Source: RGIG6165 sp045538835
GTDB taxonomy: Bacteria; Bacillota; Clostridia; Oscillospirales; Feifaniaceae
Direction of reading: 5' to 3'
Assembly: GCA_045538835.1 (NCBI GenBank)
Contig: JAZQEF010000011.1
Coordinates: 62,001 to 126,000, forward strand
DNA length: 64,000 bases
Positions within the stretch are counted from its first letter, which is position 1, and each line of letters starts with the position of its first letter. A program made the translations under genes and the position numbers. The notes beneath the pieces are model-generated. The model was not told the DNA's origin. It saw only the letters and a list, made by a program, of their open reading frames with translations, and ran no database searches. Of the stretch, positions 17,607 to 26,041 are shown in pieces.

Positions 17607-18979
17607 AATTCTTGTAAGAGGATCTCTTTTATAAATGCTGGATTTGCGCCCTTACCAATTGCTCGTACACACTGTCCTATGAGATATCCGAGCACCTTCT
17701 GACTGCCGTCAAGGTATTCCTTCACTGCTTTTGGGTTTGCCTCTATCACCGCTTTGACTGTTTTTTCGGTTGCATCTCTGTCCTGTGACATAATCAACTC
17801 ATACTTTTTTGCGATTTCAAGAGGATTTCCCTCTTCTTTACAGAGTATCTCAAGTACTCTCTTGGCATCGTTTTTGCTAATCGTTCCCTCGTCGCTTGCT
17901 TTGACAAGTTCTGCAATTTTTTCACCTGTCACTAACGAAATGTCTGCACCATTACCTATTAGTCTAAAAAGTTCAACCGTTATCATCGTGCAGATTCCTT
18001 TTTTATTCACATAATGCAAAACTGCATCATCATAAATGTCCGATATATACTTTTCGCTGACAAGAAGTGTCGCCTCTTCTTTCGTCAATCCATGTCCGAT
18101 ATATCTTTCTTTTCTGATATGCGCAAGTTCAGGAAGTAAAGATTTTATGTTTTCTATATCCTCTTTTGTGAGCAGAATGGGCTTTATGTCAGGTTCGGGG
18201 AAATATCTGTAATCCTGCGCATCTTCTTTAGAGCGAAGCGACTGTGTTATGCCTTTTTCACTGTCAAAACGCCTTGTTTCACGAGGTATCTTTTTTCCCT
18301 CATCAAGCAGTCTGCTCTGACGCTCTATCTCATACTCAATGGCTCTGCCTATGGCTCTTACTGAGTTTATATTTTTTATCTCGGCTCTTGTGCCCGTGAC
18401 GCCGTCTTTCATAAGAGAAATGTTCACATCGCATCTGAGAGAACCCTCCTCCATTTTCGCATTGCAGACACCTGCATATTTTAATCGGCTTGCAATTTCT
18501 TTTACAAACTCTTTTGCGGTGTTTGCATCTCTTATATCCGGCTGGGTAACTATTTCGATGAGCGGTACACCGCATCTGTTATAATCCGCCTTTGAAATGC
18601 CGTCCTCATGGACAAGTTTTCCCGCATCCTCTTCAATGTGGATCTGTTTAATGCGGATCCCGTTTACGTTTCCGTTTACGCATATGGGTTTTTCCGCCTG
18701 CGTTATCTGGTAGGCTTTCGGAAGGTCGGGATAAAAATAGTTCTTTCTGTCAAACGAACTATAACTGTTGACCGTACACCCTAATGCGTGCCCTGCTAAA
18801 ACGGCATATCTCACAACATTTCTGTTTAAAACGGGCAGGGTTCCCGGAAATCCGCAGCATACAGGGCAACATCTTGTGTTTGGCTTGCCTCCGAAGCCGT
18901 TTTCACAAGAGCAGAATATCTTGCTTTTTGTTGTCAGTTCAGCATGTATTTCAAGACCTATAATAGGAGTGTAACTCAT
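17597..18979 (-). CDS. gatB: Asp/Glu-tRNA amidotransferase subunit B
   Basis: GatB binds misacylated Glu-tRNA(Gln) or Asp-tRNA(Asn) and phosphorylates the amino acid before amidation in the GatCAB complex. The N-terminus reads YTPIIGLEIHAEL, followed by the zinc-type cysteine cluster CSC...CCPVC. KADYNRCGVPLIEIV and RYFPEPDI are further family marks, and the C-terminal YqeY-like helical domain ends the protein. The ATG at 18979 was chosen because AAAGGGGGAGG precedes it; a longer frame back to 19036 would add unconserved residues. It overlaps the end of gatA by 29 bp. Its presence suggests the cell lacks GlnRS and/or AsnRS. Confidence 0.95.
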   Translation of the reverse strand: MSYTPIIGLEIHAELTTKSKIFCSCENGFGGKPNTRCCPVCCGFPGTLPVLNRNVVRYAVLAGHALGCTVNSYSSFDRKNYFYPDLPKAYQITQAEKPICVNGNVNGIRIKQIHIEEDAGKLVHEDGISKADYNRCGVPLIEIVTQPDIRDANTAKEFVKEIASRLKYAGVCNAKMEEGSLRCDVNISLMKDGVTGTRAEIKNINSVRAIGRAIEYEIERQSRLLDEGKKIPRETRRFDSEKGITQSLRSKEDAQDYRYFPEPDIKPILLTKEDIENIKSLLPELAHIRKERYIGHGLTKEEATLLVSEKYISDIYDDAVLHYVNKKGICTMITVELFRLIGNGADISLVTGEKIAELVKASDEGTISKNDAKRVLEILCKEEGNPLEIAKKYELIMSQDRDATEKTVKAVIEANPKAVKEYLDGSQKVLGYLIGQCVRAIGKGANPAFIKEILLQELKA

Positions 18980-20378
18980 CGAGACACCTCCCCCTTTCAA
19001 AGATATCTGCCGCAGTAAGCAGCAAAGCCTCATCAAAATGCCGGGCGGTAAGCGACATGCCTATCGGCAGTCCCTCTTTATTGTATCCGCAGGGAATGCT
19101 TATTGACGGCAGACCTGCCAGACTTACAGGCACAGTGCAAACATCGTCTGCGTATCCGTTCTTTTCATCAAGTTTCGGGGCAACCGTCGGTGCAGTAGGT
19201 GTTATGAGTATGTCACACACTTTAAAAAGTTCTTCGTATTCTTCTGTTATCTGCGCCCTTACGGCAAGCGCTTTTTTATAATACTCATCGTAATAGCCCG
19301 CTGAAAGCACAAAATTACCCAAAAGAATACGCTTTTTGACCTCACCTCCAAAACCCTCCGACCGAGTAAAACTTACTTGCTCCTCATATGTGTCTCCTCT
19401 TTTACTGCGGTGTCCGAATCTGACGCCGTCATACCGAGCAAGATTTGATGCAGCTTCCGCCGCCGCAATGATATAATATGCCGGCAGGGCATATGTAAGC
19501 GAGGGCAATGACACTTCTTTGAGTGTTGCACCCTGTTTTTTATAATAAAGCGCGGCATTTCCGACAGACTCTGCCACCTCTTTATCAGCGCAGTCGAAAA
19601 ACTCACGTACAAGACCTATAACTTTACCTTCAAGAGATGTTTTTTTATTTTCAAACACTTCGTCTGCTGATGTTAAATCAGCTTTATCCTGCCCCGCAAT
19701 TGCTTCAAGGACAAGCGCCGCATCTTTTACGGACTTTGTAAATACGCCCACCTGGTCTAAACCTGATGCATATGCAATAAGTCCGTATCTTGATACCCTG
19801 CCATAGGTGGGTTTCATGCCTGTAATTCCGCAGTATGAGGCGGGTTGTCTGACCGAGCCGCCCGTATCGCTACCGAGCGCGCAGGGCACAAGTCCTGCCG
19901 CAACCGCCGCTGCGCTGCCGCCCGACGAGCCGCCCGGCGAACGTGTAGCATTAATTGGGTTTCTGACCTGTCCAAAATATGAGTTGCGGCTATGACTTCC
20001 CATACCGAATTCATCCATATTTGTTTTGCCGATTATTACTGCACCCTGCTCACGCAGTTTTGTGACGACCGTAGCGTCATACGGCGGTTTAAAATCACAC
20101 AGCATCTTTGATGCACAGGTTGTTTTCTGACCTTTTGTGCATATATTGTCTTTCAGGGCTACAGGTATTCCTGTAAGCGCCTTTACATGACCTTGCAAAA
20201 TTAGTTTGTCTGCATTTTTGGCATCTTTTAGCGCCTCATCTTCAAAAACTGTTATAAAGGAATTTGTTTTGTCTTTATTAATTTTTTCAAGATAGTATTT
20301 CGTAATTTCAACACTTGTTGTTTTTCCCGTGTCCAGTGCACTTCGAAGTTCAGAAATCGACATATTTTCAAACATCAT
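18951..20378 (-). CDS. gatA: Asp/Glu-tRNA amidotransferase subunit A
   Basis: GatA is the amidase that hydrolyses glutamine and channels ammonia to GatB. The amidase-signature triad is visible: Lys in PVALKDNICTKG, the cis-Ser in RSPGGSSGGSAAAV and the nucleophile Ser in GSDTGGSVRQPAS. At 475 aa it has normal length. It starts with ATGATG and overlaps the gatC stop by ATGA, so gatC-gatA-gatB is one translationally coupled operon. Confidence 0.97.
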   Translation of the reverse strand: MMFENMSISELRSALDTGKTTSVEITKYYLEKINKDKTNSFITVFEDEALKDAKNADKLILQGHVKALTGIPVALKDNICTKGQKTTCASKMLCDFKPPYDATVVTKLREQGAVIIGKTNMDEFGMGSHSRNSYFGQVRNPINATRSPGGSSGGSAAAVAAGLVPCALGSDTGGSVRQPASYCGITGMKPTYGRVSRYGLIAYASGLDQVGVFTKSVKDAALVLEAIAGQDKADLTSADEVFENKKTSLEGKVIGLVREFFDCADKEVAESVGNAALYYKKQGATLKEVSLPSLTYALPAYYIIAAAEAASNLARYDGVRFGHRSKRGDTYEEQVSFTRSEGFGGEVKKRILLGNFVLSAGYYDEYYKKALAVRAQITEEYEELFKVCDILITPTAPTVAPKLDEKNGYADDVCTVPVSLAGLPSISIPCGYNKEGLPIGMSLTARHFDEALLLTAADIFERGRCLDELHSYYRS

Positions 20379-20641
20379 TCCACCACCTTTGGCACGACAA
20401 AAAAGCCGTCTTTCGTCTTTGCGGAATTCTTAAGCATTTCCTGAGCAGAAAGTGATAACGACGCACTATCCTCCCTGACTTTTGCAAAAGCTACTCCTTC
20501 GCGGCAAGAACTTTTACCGTAATCTATTTCCTTTATCTCATCTATAAAAGAGATCATCTCTCTCATCTGTGTCTCAAGTTTACAAAACTGCTCGTCCGAA
20601 AAGTACAGTTTTGAAAGTTTTGCAAGATATTTTATATCCAT
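20375..20641 (-). CDS. gatC: Asp/Glu-tRNA amidotransferase subunit C
   Basis: GatC is the small belt subunit that wraps GatA and GatB. The 88-aa product starts MDIKYLAKLSKLYFSDEQ, typical of the family, and contains the helix around FIDEIKEIDYG. The ATG at 20641 was preferred to the one at 20674 because AAGGAA lies 6 bp before it and the family starts there. It is the first gene of the gatCAB operon, with a probable promoter just upstream. Confidence 0.92.
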   Translation of the reverse strand: MDIKYLAKLSKLYFSDEQFCKLETQMREMISFIDEIKEIDYGKSSCREGVAFAKVREDSASLSLSAQEMLKNSAKTKDGFFVVPKVVE

Positions 20642-20672
20642 AACTTGTTCCTTTTTATTTCTTATTACCATC

Positions 20673-20701
20673 ATTTTACTATTTATATTAAATTATGACA
20701 A
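20673..20701 (-). promoter_or_regulatory. Sigma-A promoter of gatCAB
   Basis: Minus-strand TTGTCA (20696-20701) and TAAAAT (20673-20678) are spaced 17 bp apart, about 32 bp before gatC. Confidence 0.75.
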
Positions 20702-20711
20702 TGCTTTTTTG

Positions 20712-20740
20712 TTGACTATTACCCATATATGTTATAAAAT
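20712..20740 (+). promoter_or_regulatory. Sigma-A promoter of the LRR-SLH gene
   Basis: TTGACT (20712-20717) and TAAAAT (20735-20740) are spaced 17 bp apart. It is divergent from the gatCAB promoter, with the -35 boxes 10 bp apart. Confidence 0.8.
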
Positions 20741-20775
20741 TATATTATTAGAATCAGATATAGGAGTGATTCATT

Positions 20776-22158
20776 TTGAAACAAAAAACCGCTTTTCTTT
20801 TTATGTTTATCTTTATTTGTTTATGTTCTCTTACAACATTTGCCGAAAATGCAGAACTGCCCGAATTTGAAATCCGCGAAGGCGGGTATCTTCAGGAATA
20901 TAACGGCAACGGTGGAAATGTTGTAATTCCCGACACTGTTGTTACAATCGGCGAAAATGCATTTGCCGATGAAAGTTCAATTACATCTGTAACTATCCCA
21001 TCATCTGTTAAAACAATTGAAGGCATGGCATTCCTTAAGTGTCACAACCTCCAAACAGTTACTCTTGAATACGGCTGTCAGACTATCGGGGCCTCTGCAT
21101 TTTCTTACTGCACATCTCTTGAATCATTTGATATGCCCGACTCGGTATATTCAATTGGTTCCGGTATTTTTTCATCTTGTTACGAACTTAAAAACGTGGA
21201 ATTGTCAAGCAGACTCTCCTATATTCCTGATACTGCATTTTCTTCTTGTTACGCTCTTTCAACATTTGATATTCCCGATGGAATTGCATATGTTTTTGAT
21301 ATGGCATTTTCTAACTGTTCATCACTTAAATCAGTTACTTTCCCTGACAGTGTTCGAAATGTAGGCTCCGATCTGTTTTTGGACTGTACCTCTTTGGAAT
21401 CTGTCACTATACCCTCCCACCTCAATACCCCTACATTCAGATTAATTATTCTGCCCGCAGGCACAGTTATAAACCTCTCTGACGAAGAAGTCGATGTGCC
21501 GCCTGAAGAAGAAACACCCAACGATAATACAAACACGAACACTAATACTAATACCAACACCAACAAAAATAACGGTGAGGGCGGCTTTAATAAGACAGGT
21601 ACATATGGTGCTATCCAGCCTTACAACGACGTTTATGTCAATCACTGGTTTTATACATCGGTTGCAAACGCTTATGAATACGGTCTTATGTTCGGCAAAT
21701 CAAAAACCGTTTTTGGTCCAAATGATACGATGACTGTTGCGGAAGCAATCACTATAGCCTGCCGTTTGAACACTATTTACTACAGCCGTGATGCCGTGAC
21801 AACATCTTCAACAGGTATGTGGTACGATAACTATGTTGCTTATGCCCTAAAAAACGGCATAATTGCAGACGGTGACTTTGCAGACTACAATGCTCCGATC
21901 ACAAGAGCGGAAATGGCTCGTGTTTTTGCAAAAACACTTCCCGAAGAGTGGTTAAGTGAAATCAATGCCATTGATGCCGTTCCCGATATGGACGAAGCGG
22001 ATACTGATTACGAGGCTGTTCTTATGCTTTACCAGGCAGGTATTTGCTCAGGCAGCGATGCTCAGCATAACTATATGCCCGAAACAAACATTAAGCGCAG
22101 CGAAGTTGCGGCTATCATAACAAGACTTGCCGACAAATCTTTGCGCGTGACATTTTAG
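20776..22158 (+). CDS. BspA-type leucine-rich-repeat surface protein with SLH region
   Basis: The start is TTG at 20776 behind TAGGAGTG. A signal peptide ends near TTFA (residue 23). Residues about 30-230 are LRR_5 (BspA-like) repeats of the form IGENAFADESSITSVTIP, each about 23 residues. A low-complexity Asn/Thr linker (about 250-265, TNTNTNTNTNTN) leads to a C-terminal SLH-like region. There NHWFYTSVANAYEYGLM, ITRAEMARVFAKTL and IKRSEVAAII mark two to three SLH units. The protein should sit on the cell wall and may bind host or microbial ligands, as BspA-type proteins do. It is followed 15 bp later by a second LRR gene. Confidence 0.85.
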   Translation: MKQKTAFLFMFIFICLCSLTTFAENAELPEFEIREGGYLQEYNGNGGNVVIPDTVVTIGENAFADESSITSVTIPSSVKTIEGMAFLKCHNLQTVTLEYGCQTIGASAFSYCTSLESFDMPDSVYSIGSGIFSSCYELKNVELSSRLSYIPDTAFSSCYALSTFDIPDGIAYVFDMAFSNCSSLKSVTFPDSVRNVGSDLFLDCTSLESVTIPSHLNTPTFRLIILPAGTVINLSDEEVDVPPEEETPNDNTNTNTNTNTNTNKNNGEGGFNKTGTYGAIQPYNDVYVNHWFYTSVANAYEYGLMFGKSKTVFGPNDTMTVAEAITIACRLNTIYYSRDAVTTSSTGMWYDNYVAYALKNGIIADGDFADYNAPITRAEMARVFAKTLPEEWLSEINAIDAVPDMDEADTDYEAVLMLYQAGICSGSDAQHNYMPETNIKRSEVAAIITRLADKSLRVTF

Positions 22159-22173
22159 AGGTAATAACACATT

Positions 22174-23067
22174 ATGAAAAAATCACTTTTATTTGTTCTT
22201 ATAACAGTTCTTGTTTTGACTCTGTGTTCCTGCAACAAAGAGGATGACAAATATTCCTATGTTGAAAACGAAACCGGTATAACAATAACCACTTATCTCG
22301 GAACGGAAAGCGACTTGACTATCCCGAAAAAAATTGACGGTAAAAAAGTTACCTCTATCGGAAACACCGCTTTTGTCGCTGCTCCCGTTAAAAATATCAC
22401 CGTACCCGAAGGTATAGAGATACAAGCGCACGCTTTTGCCGCTTGCCAAACACTGGAAAGCGTTACTCTTCCCGATTCTGTGACAGAGATTCCTGACGGT
22501 TGTTTCAGCGGTAGCACAAACCTTGTGACAATAAATGCCTCCGGTATAACAAAAGTCGGTTTTGAAGCATTTACCGGAACAAAGTTTATTGAAGGCGGTG
22601 CCGACGGCTTTGTCACTATCGGTGACGGACTTCTTGTCGCATGGAACGGCGTTGGCAACAATGTATCTGTTCCAGACACGGTTAAAGATATCGGACTTGC
22701 CTTTTCGGGCAACACAAACATAAAGAGTATATTCCTGCCCGATACCATAACAGAAATAGATGATTACGCCTTTAAAGGTTGCATCGCACTTTCCGATGTT
22801 TCACTTCCCTCAACTATTACATCTATAGGTACTGCAGCCTTTCATCAGTGCTACAAACTTGAAGCGATAGATATTCCTGCAGGCTGTCAGTCAATAGGAG
22901 ATCTTGCTTTCTGGGATTGTGTATCACTTGAAAGCATCGCAATACCCGACAGTGTCACTCAGATAGGAAACGATGTTTTCCTCGGTACAAAGGACCTTGT
23001 TGTCACAACACCTTTTGAAAGTACTGCTTTTACCTATGCCGTTGAAAAGGGCATAGCAGTTGAATAA
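22174..23067 (+). CDS. BspA-type leucine-rich-repeat lipoprotein
   Basis: The N-terminus is a lipoprotein signal with lipobox TLCSC, so the mature protein is membrane-tethered on the outside. The rest is LRR_5 repeats, for example IGNTAFVAAPVKNITVPEG and IPDSVTQIGNDVFLG, with seven or more units over 297 aa. AGAGGT lies 11 bp before the ATG. It shares an operon with the wall-anchored LRR protein upstream and likely arose by duplication of the repeat region. The ligand is unknown. Confidence 0.85.
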   Translation: MKKSLLFVLITVLVLTLCSCNKEDDKYSYVENETGITITTYLGTESDLTIPKKIDGKKVTSIGNTAFVAAPVKNITVPEGIEIQAHAFAACQTLESVTLPDSVTEIPDGCFSGSTNLVTINASGITKVGFEAFTGTKFIEGGADGFVTIGDGLLVAWNGVGNNVSVPDTVKDIGLAFSGNTNIKSIFLPDTITEIDDYAFKGCIALSDVSLPSTITSIGTAAFHQCYKLEAIDIPAGCQSIGDLAFWDCVSLESIAIPDSVTQIGNDVFLGTKDLVVTTPFESTAFTYAVEKGIAVE

Positions 23068-23070
23068 AAT

Positions 23071-23103
23071 AAAAAGCCTTCTCTGCCAGAGAAGGCTTTT
23101 TTC
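23071..23103. terminator. Bidirectional terminator, LRR operon / secG
   Basis: A 13-bp perfect stem (AAAAGCCTTCTCT / AGAGAAGGCTTTT, loop GCC) is followed by six T. It serves both convergent transcripts. Confidence 0.92.
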
Positions 23104-23115
23104 TTTTTGTCTGAA

Positions 23116-23352
23116 TTAGAATGCAAGAGCAAGCATAAGGATAACAACTATTGCCATAAGGATAGAGCAAACAATTGTTGCCTTGTTAAGAATGCTCTGA
23201 AGCTGCTTATTTTTCTGTCTGCCGTAGAAACTGTTTTCTGCGCCGCCGGAAATAACGCCATTAATGCCTTCTGACTTAGAATCCTGGCAAACAACAAGTC
23301 CGATAATCGCTACGCAAAGAACGATAAGAATTACTCCGAAAACTGTGGTCAT
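23116..23352 (-). CDS. secG: Preprotein translocase subunit SecG
   Basis: SecG is the small helper subunit of the SecYEG channel. The 78-aa product has two membrane spans (about residues 4-22 and 57-77) flanking a polar loop with the family-typical GxxSGGAENSFYGRQ segment. GGAGG precedes the ATG. It lies after gyrA and a 27-codon ORF on the same strand. Confidence 0.93.
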   Translation of the reverse strand: MTTVFGVILIVLCVAIIGLVVCQDSKSEGINGVISGGAENSFYGRQKNKQLQSILNKATIVCSILMAIVVILMLALAF

Positions 23353-23382
23353 TTTATATTCCTCCGTTAAAATTTAAATATT

Positions 23383-23466
23383 TTATAATCTTGTACAAAT
23401 AACTAAAACTACGATTGCAACAATTGCAACCACCGCTATAACAGGTATCATTAGCGGAAACGCCAT
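23383..23466 (-). CDS. 27-aa single-span membrane peptide
   Basis: The ATG at 23466 follows a strong AAAGGGGGC ribosome site. The peptide opens MAFPLMIPVIAVVAIVA and is almost entirely one hydrophobic helix, ending CTRL before TAA. No family is recognised; it resembles the membrane-anchor start of larger proteins, but there is no continuation. A good promoter lies just upstream, and secG starts 30 bp after its stop. It may be a real micropeptide or a leader peptide for secG. Confidence 0.5.
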   Translation of the reverse strand: MAFPLMIPVIAVVAIVAIVVLVICTRL

Positions 23467-23514
23467 GGAATTGCCCCCTTTATCAGCGGAAATCTGTTTT
23501 TAACAAGCATTGTT

Positions 23515-23543
23515 ATAATAGCACACTGCCGTAAAAAGTGCAA
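23515..23543 (-). promoter_or_regulatory. Sigma-A promoter for 27-aa ORF and secG
   Basis: Minus-strand TTGCAC (23538-23543) and TATTAT (23515-23520) are spaced 17 bp apart, with a TGC extension before the -10 box. It begins right after the gyrA stop. Confidence 0.7.
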
Positions 23544-23548
23544 GACTT

Positions 23549-26026
23549 TTATTGTTCTTCCGCTGAATCTTCAAATTCCTCTTCAGATTCTTCTTCTTTT
23601 GCAGTCTTTGAGAGAGCGATAACTTTTACATCCTGCGCAAGTTTCATAACCTTGACGCCCTGTGTAACTCTTGAATATACCTGAATGTCATCAGCATCCA
23701 TTCTGATAATAACGCCGTCAGATGATATGAGAATAATGTCCTCATCGGGTTTTACCACCTTGATGCCTGCGACATCACCCGTCTTATCGGTAAGATTGTA
23801 GTTAAGTATACCCTTACCGCCTCTTGCCTGGACTTTATATTCGTTTATTTCGGTCCTCTTTCCGAAGCCATTTTCCGTAACTGTGAGAAGTTTTCCCGTT
23901 TCATCGGCAATTTCCATTCCGACAACATAGTCACCCTCCGCAAGGAGAATGCCTCTTACGCCGTGAGCAGGTCTTCCCATCGGTCTGATGTCGGAAACTT
24001 CAAAACGTATTGCCTTGCCCTTGCGCGTACCGATAATAAATCTTTCTTCGTTGCCTGTAAGTGCAACTGTGACAAGTTCATCATCTTCGTCAAGCAGAAT
24101 AGCGATAAGGCCGCCCTTTCTTGCCGAGTCATACTCTGATAGTGCAGTGCGCTTTACCGTACCCTTCTTTGTGATCATAGTGAGGTACTTGTCCTCCTGA
24201 TCAAAGGTGTCTATCGAAATAACTGCATTTATCTTTTCTTCCTGCTCAACAGGCAGCAGATTAGCAAGATTTACGCCCTTTGCCGTTCTGCCTGCTTCGG
24301 GAATGTTATAACCTTTTAGTTTGAACATTCTACCCTTGGATGTGAAGAAAAGAATATACGAATGTGTATTTGCAACAAACATCTCTTCCACAAAGTCTTC
24401 TTCACGGGTGGTCATGCCCGTCACACCTCTGCCGCCCTTCTTCTGAGCGCGGTATGTATTAACAGGTAGACGTTTGATATATCCAAAGTGGGATCTGGTT
24501 ATTACAACATCTTCTCTTTCGATAAGGTCCTCATCTTCGATACCGTCAACTGCATCGCCTATCGCTGTTCTTCTCTCATCACCGTACTTATCGCGTACTT
24601 CAATGAGTTCTTCTTTGACTATGTTAAGTATTTTCTGTTCGTCGGCAAGAATTTCTTTGTAACGCTTAATATCGTCAAGAAGTTTGTTGTATTCTTCTTC
24701 AATCTTTTCACGCTCAAGTCCCTGAAGTCTGCGAAGCTGCATTTCAAGAATTGACTGTGCCTGAACATCTGAAAGACCGAATCTTTCCATTAAGTTCTCT
24801 TTTGCATTGTTATAACTTGAACGGATTATCCTGATAATCTCGTCAATATTATCGCACGCGATTCGAAGACCTTCAAGAATATGTGCCCTGTCCTCTGCCT
24901 TTTTGAGTTCATAGCGGGTTCTACGCTCAACTATCTTTTCACGGTGTAATACATACTCTTTGAGAATGTCCTTGAGGGACAGCACTTTAGGCTGACCGTC
25001 AACAAGAGCAAGCATATTTACTGCACAAGTACTTTGCAGTGCCGTGAATTTGTATAACTGATTAAGAACCACCTGTGGATTTGCTTCGCGTTTTAAGAAA
25101 ATCTGTATTTTAAGACCGTCTCTGCCCGAAACGTCCTTGATATTAGAAATGCCTTCGACACGCTTGTCTTTTACAAGTTCAGCAATTTTCTTTACAAGTT
25201 CCGCCTTGTTTACCATATACGGTATCTCGGTCACTTCGATTTCGTAGCCGGTCTTTTTTTCAAGAATCTCAGCCTTTGCACGAACGATTATTTTCCCATG
25301 ACCTGTAGCGTATGCTGCACGGATACCGCTTCTTCCCATTATGGTTGCACCTGTCGGGAAATCGGGTCCTTTTACATATTCCATAAGTCCCTCGGTGTCT
25401 ATATCGGGGTCATCAATCAGGGCTATGGCACCGTTTATTACCTCTGTAAGATTGTGAGGCGGTATATTTGTTGCCATACCTACCGCAATACCCGAACTTC
25501 CGTTCACAAGAAGGCATGGTATTTTTGCGGGAAGTACATCAGGTTCTTTTAAAACCTCATCAAAGTTGGGTGAGAAATCAACTGTATCTTTATCAATATC
25601 AGCAAGCATCTCATTTGAGATTTTTGCCATTCTCGCCTCAGTATAACGGTATGCAGCCGGCGGGTCTCCGTCTATTGAACCGAAGTTGCCGTGACCTTCT
25701 ACAAGAGGATATCTCAGCGAGAAGTCCTGCGCAAGACGGACAAGAGCATCGTATACTGACGCGTCTCCGTGAGGATGATATCTACCGAGCACGTCACCGA
25801 CGGTGGTCGCTGATTTACGGAAGGGCTTGTCGCTTGTCAGCCTGTCCTCATACATCGTATACAGAATTCTTCTGTGTACGGGTTTAAGACCGTCTCTTAC
25901 ATCGGGGAGCGCACGGGCAACAATAACGCTCATTGCATAGTCAATAAAGCTCTTTTCCATTTCAGAGCGTATTTCAACGTCTACTATGCGCTGGTTTTTT
26001 AATATTTCTATCTGTTCCGGTTTCAT
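23549..26026 (-). CDS. gyrA: DNA gyrase subunit A
   Basis: It is the breakage-reunion subunit that introduces negative supercoils with GyrB. The N-terminal winged-helix region contains the quinolone-determining segment HPHGDASVYDALVR, with wild-type-like Ser and Asp, and the catalytic Tyr in AAYRYTEARM. The C-terminal beta-pinwheel carries the GyrA-box-like QKKGGRGVTG. A short acidic tail ends the 825-aa protein. It lies 15 bp after gyrB in the origin operon. The standard quinolone-resistance positions appear sensitive, judged only by residue identity. Confidence 0.98.
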   Translation of the reverse strand: MKPEQIEILKNQRIVDVEIRSEMEKSFIDYAMSVIVARALPDVRDGLKPVHRRILYTMYEDRLTSDKPFRKSATTVGDVLGRYHPHGDASVYDALVRLAQDFSLRYPLVEGHGNFGSIDGDPPAAYRYTEARMAKISNEMLADIDKDTVDFSPNFDEVLKEPDVLPAKIPCLLVNGSSGIAVGMATNIPPHNLTEVINGAIALIDDPDIDTEGLMEYVKGPDFPTGATIMGRSGIRAAYATGHGKIIVRAKAEILEKKTGYEIEVTEIPYMVNKAELVKKIAELVKDKRVEGISNIKDVSGRDGLKIQIFLKREANPQVVLNQLYKFTALQSTCAVNMLALVDGQPKVLSLKDILKEYVLHREKIVERRTRYELKKAEDRAHILEGLRIACDNIDEIIRIIRSSYNNAKENLMERFGLSDVQAQSILEMQLRRLQGLEREKIEEEYNKLLDDIKRYKEILADEQKILNIVKEELIEVRDKYGDERRTAIGDAVDGIEDEDLIEREDVVITRSHFGYIKRLPVNTYRAQKKGGRGVTGMTTREEDFVEEMFVANTHSYILFFTSKGRMFKLKGYNIPEAGRTAKGVNLANLLPVEQEEKINAVISIDTFDQEDKYLTMITKKGTVKRTALSEYDSARKGGLIAILLDEDDELVTVALTGNEERFIIGTRKGKAIRFEVSDIRPMGRPAHGVRGILLAEGDYVVGMEIADETGKLLTVTENGFGKRTEINEYKVQARGGKGILNYNLTDKTGDVAGIKVVKPDEDIILISSDGVIIRMDADDIQVYSRVTQGVKVMKLAQDVKVIALSKTAKEEESEEEFEDSAEEQ

Positions 26027-26041
26027 TGTCTGTGCACCTCC

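Noticed and set aside
21525..21570. Short-sequence repeat coding TNTNTNTN in the LRR protein
   Set aside because: The units are degenerate hexanucleotides that keep the frame, so phase variation is not expected. It is an ordinary linker.
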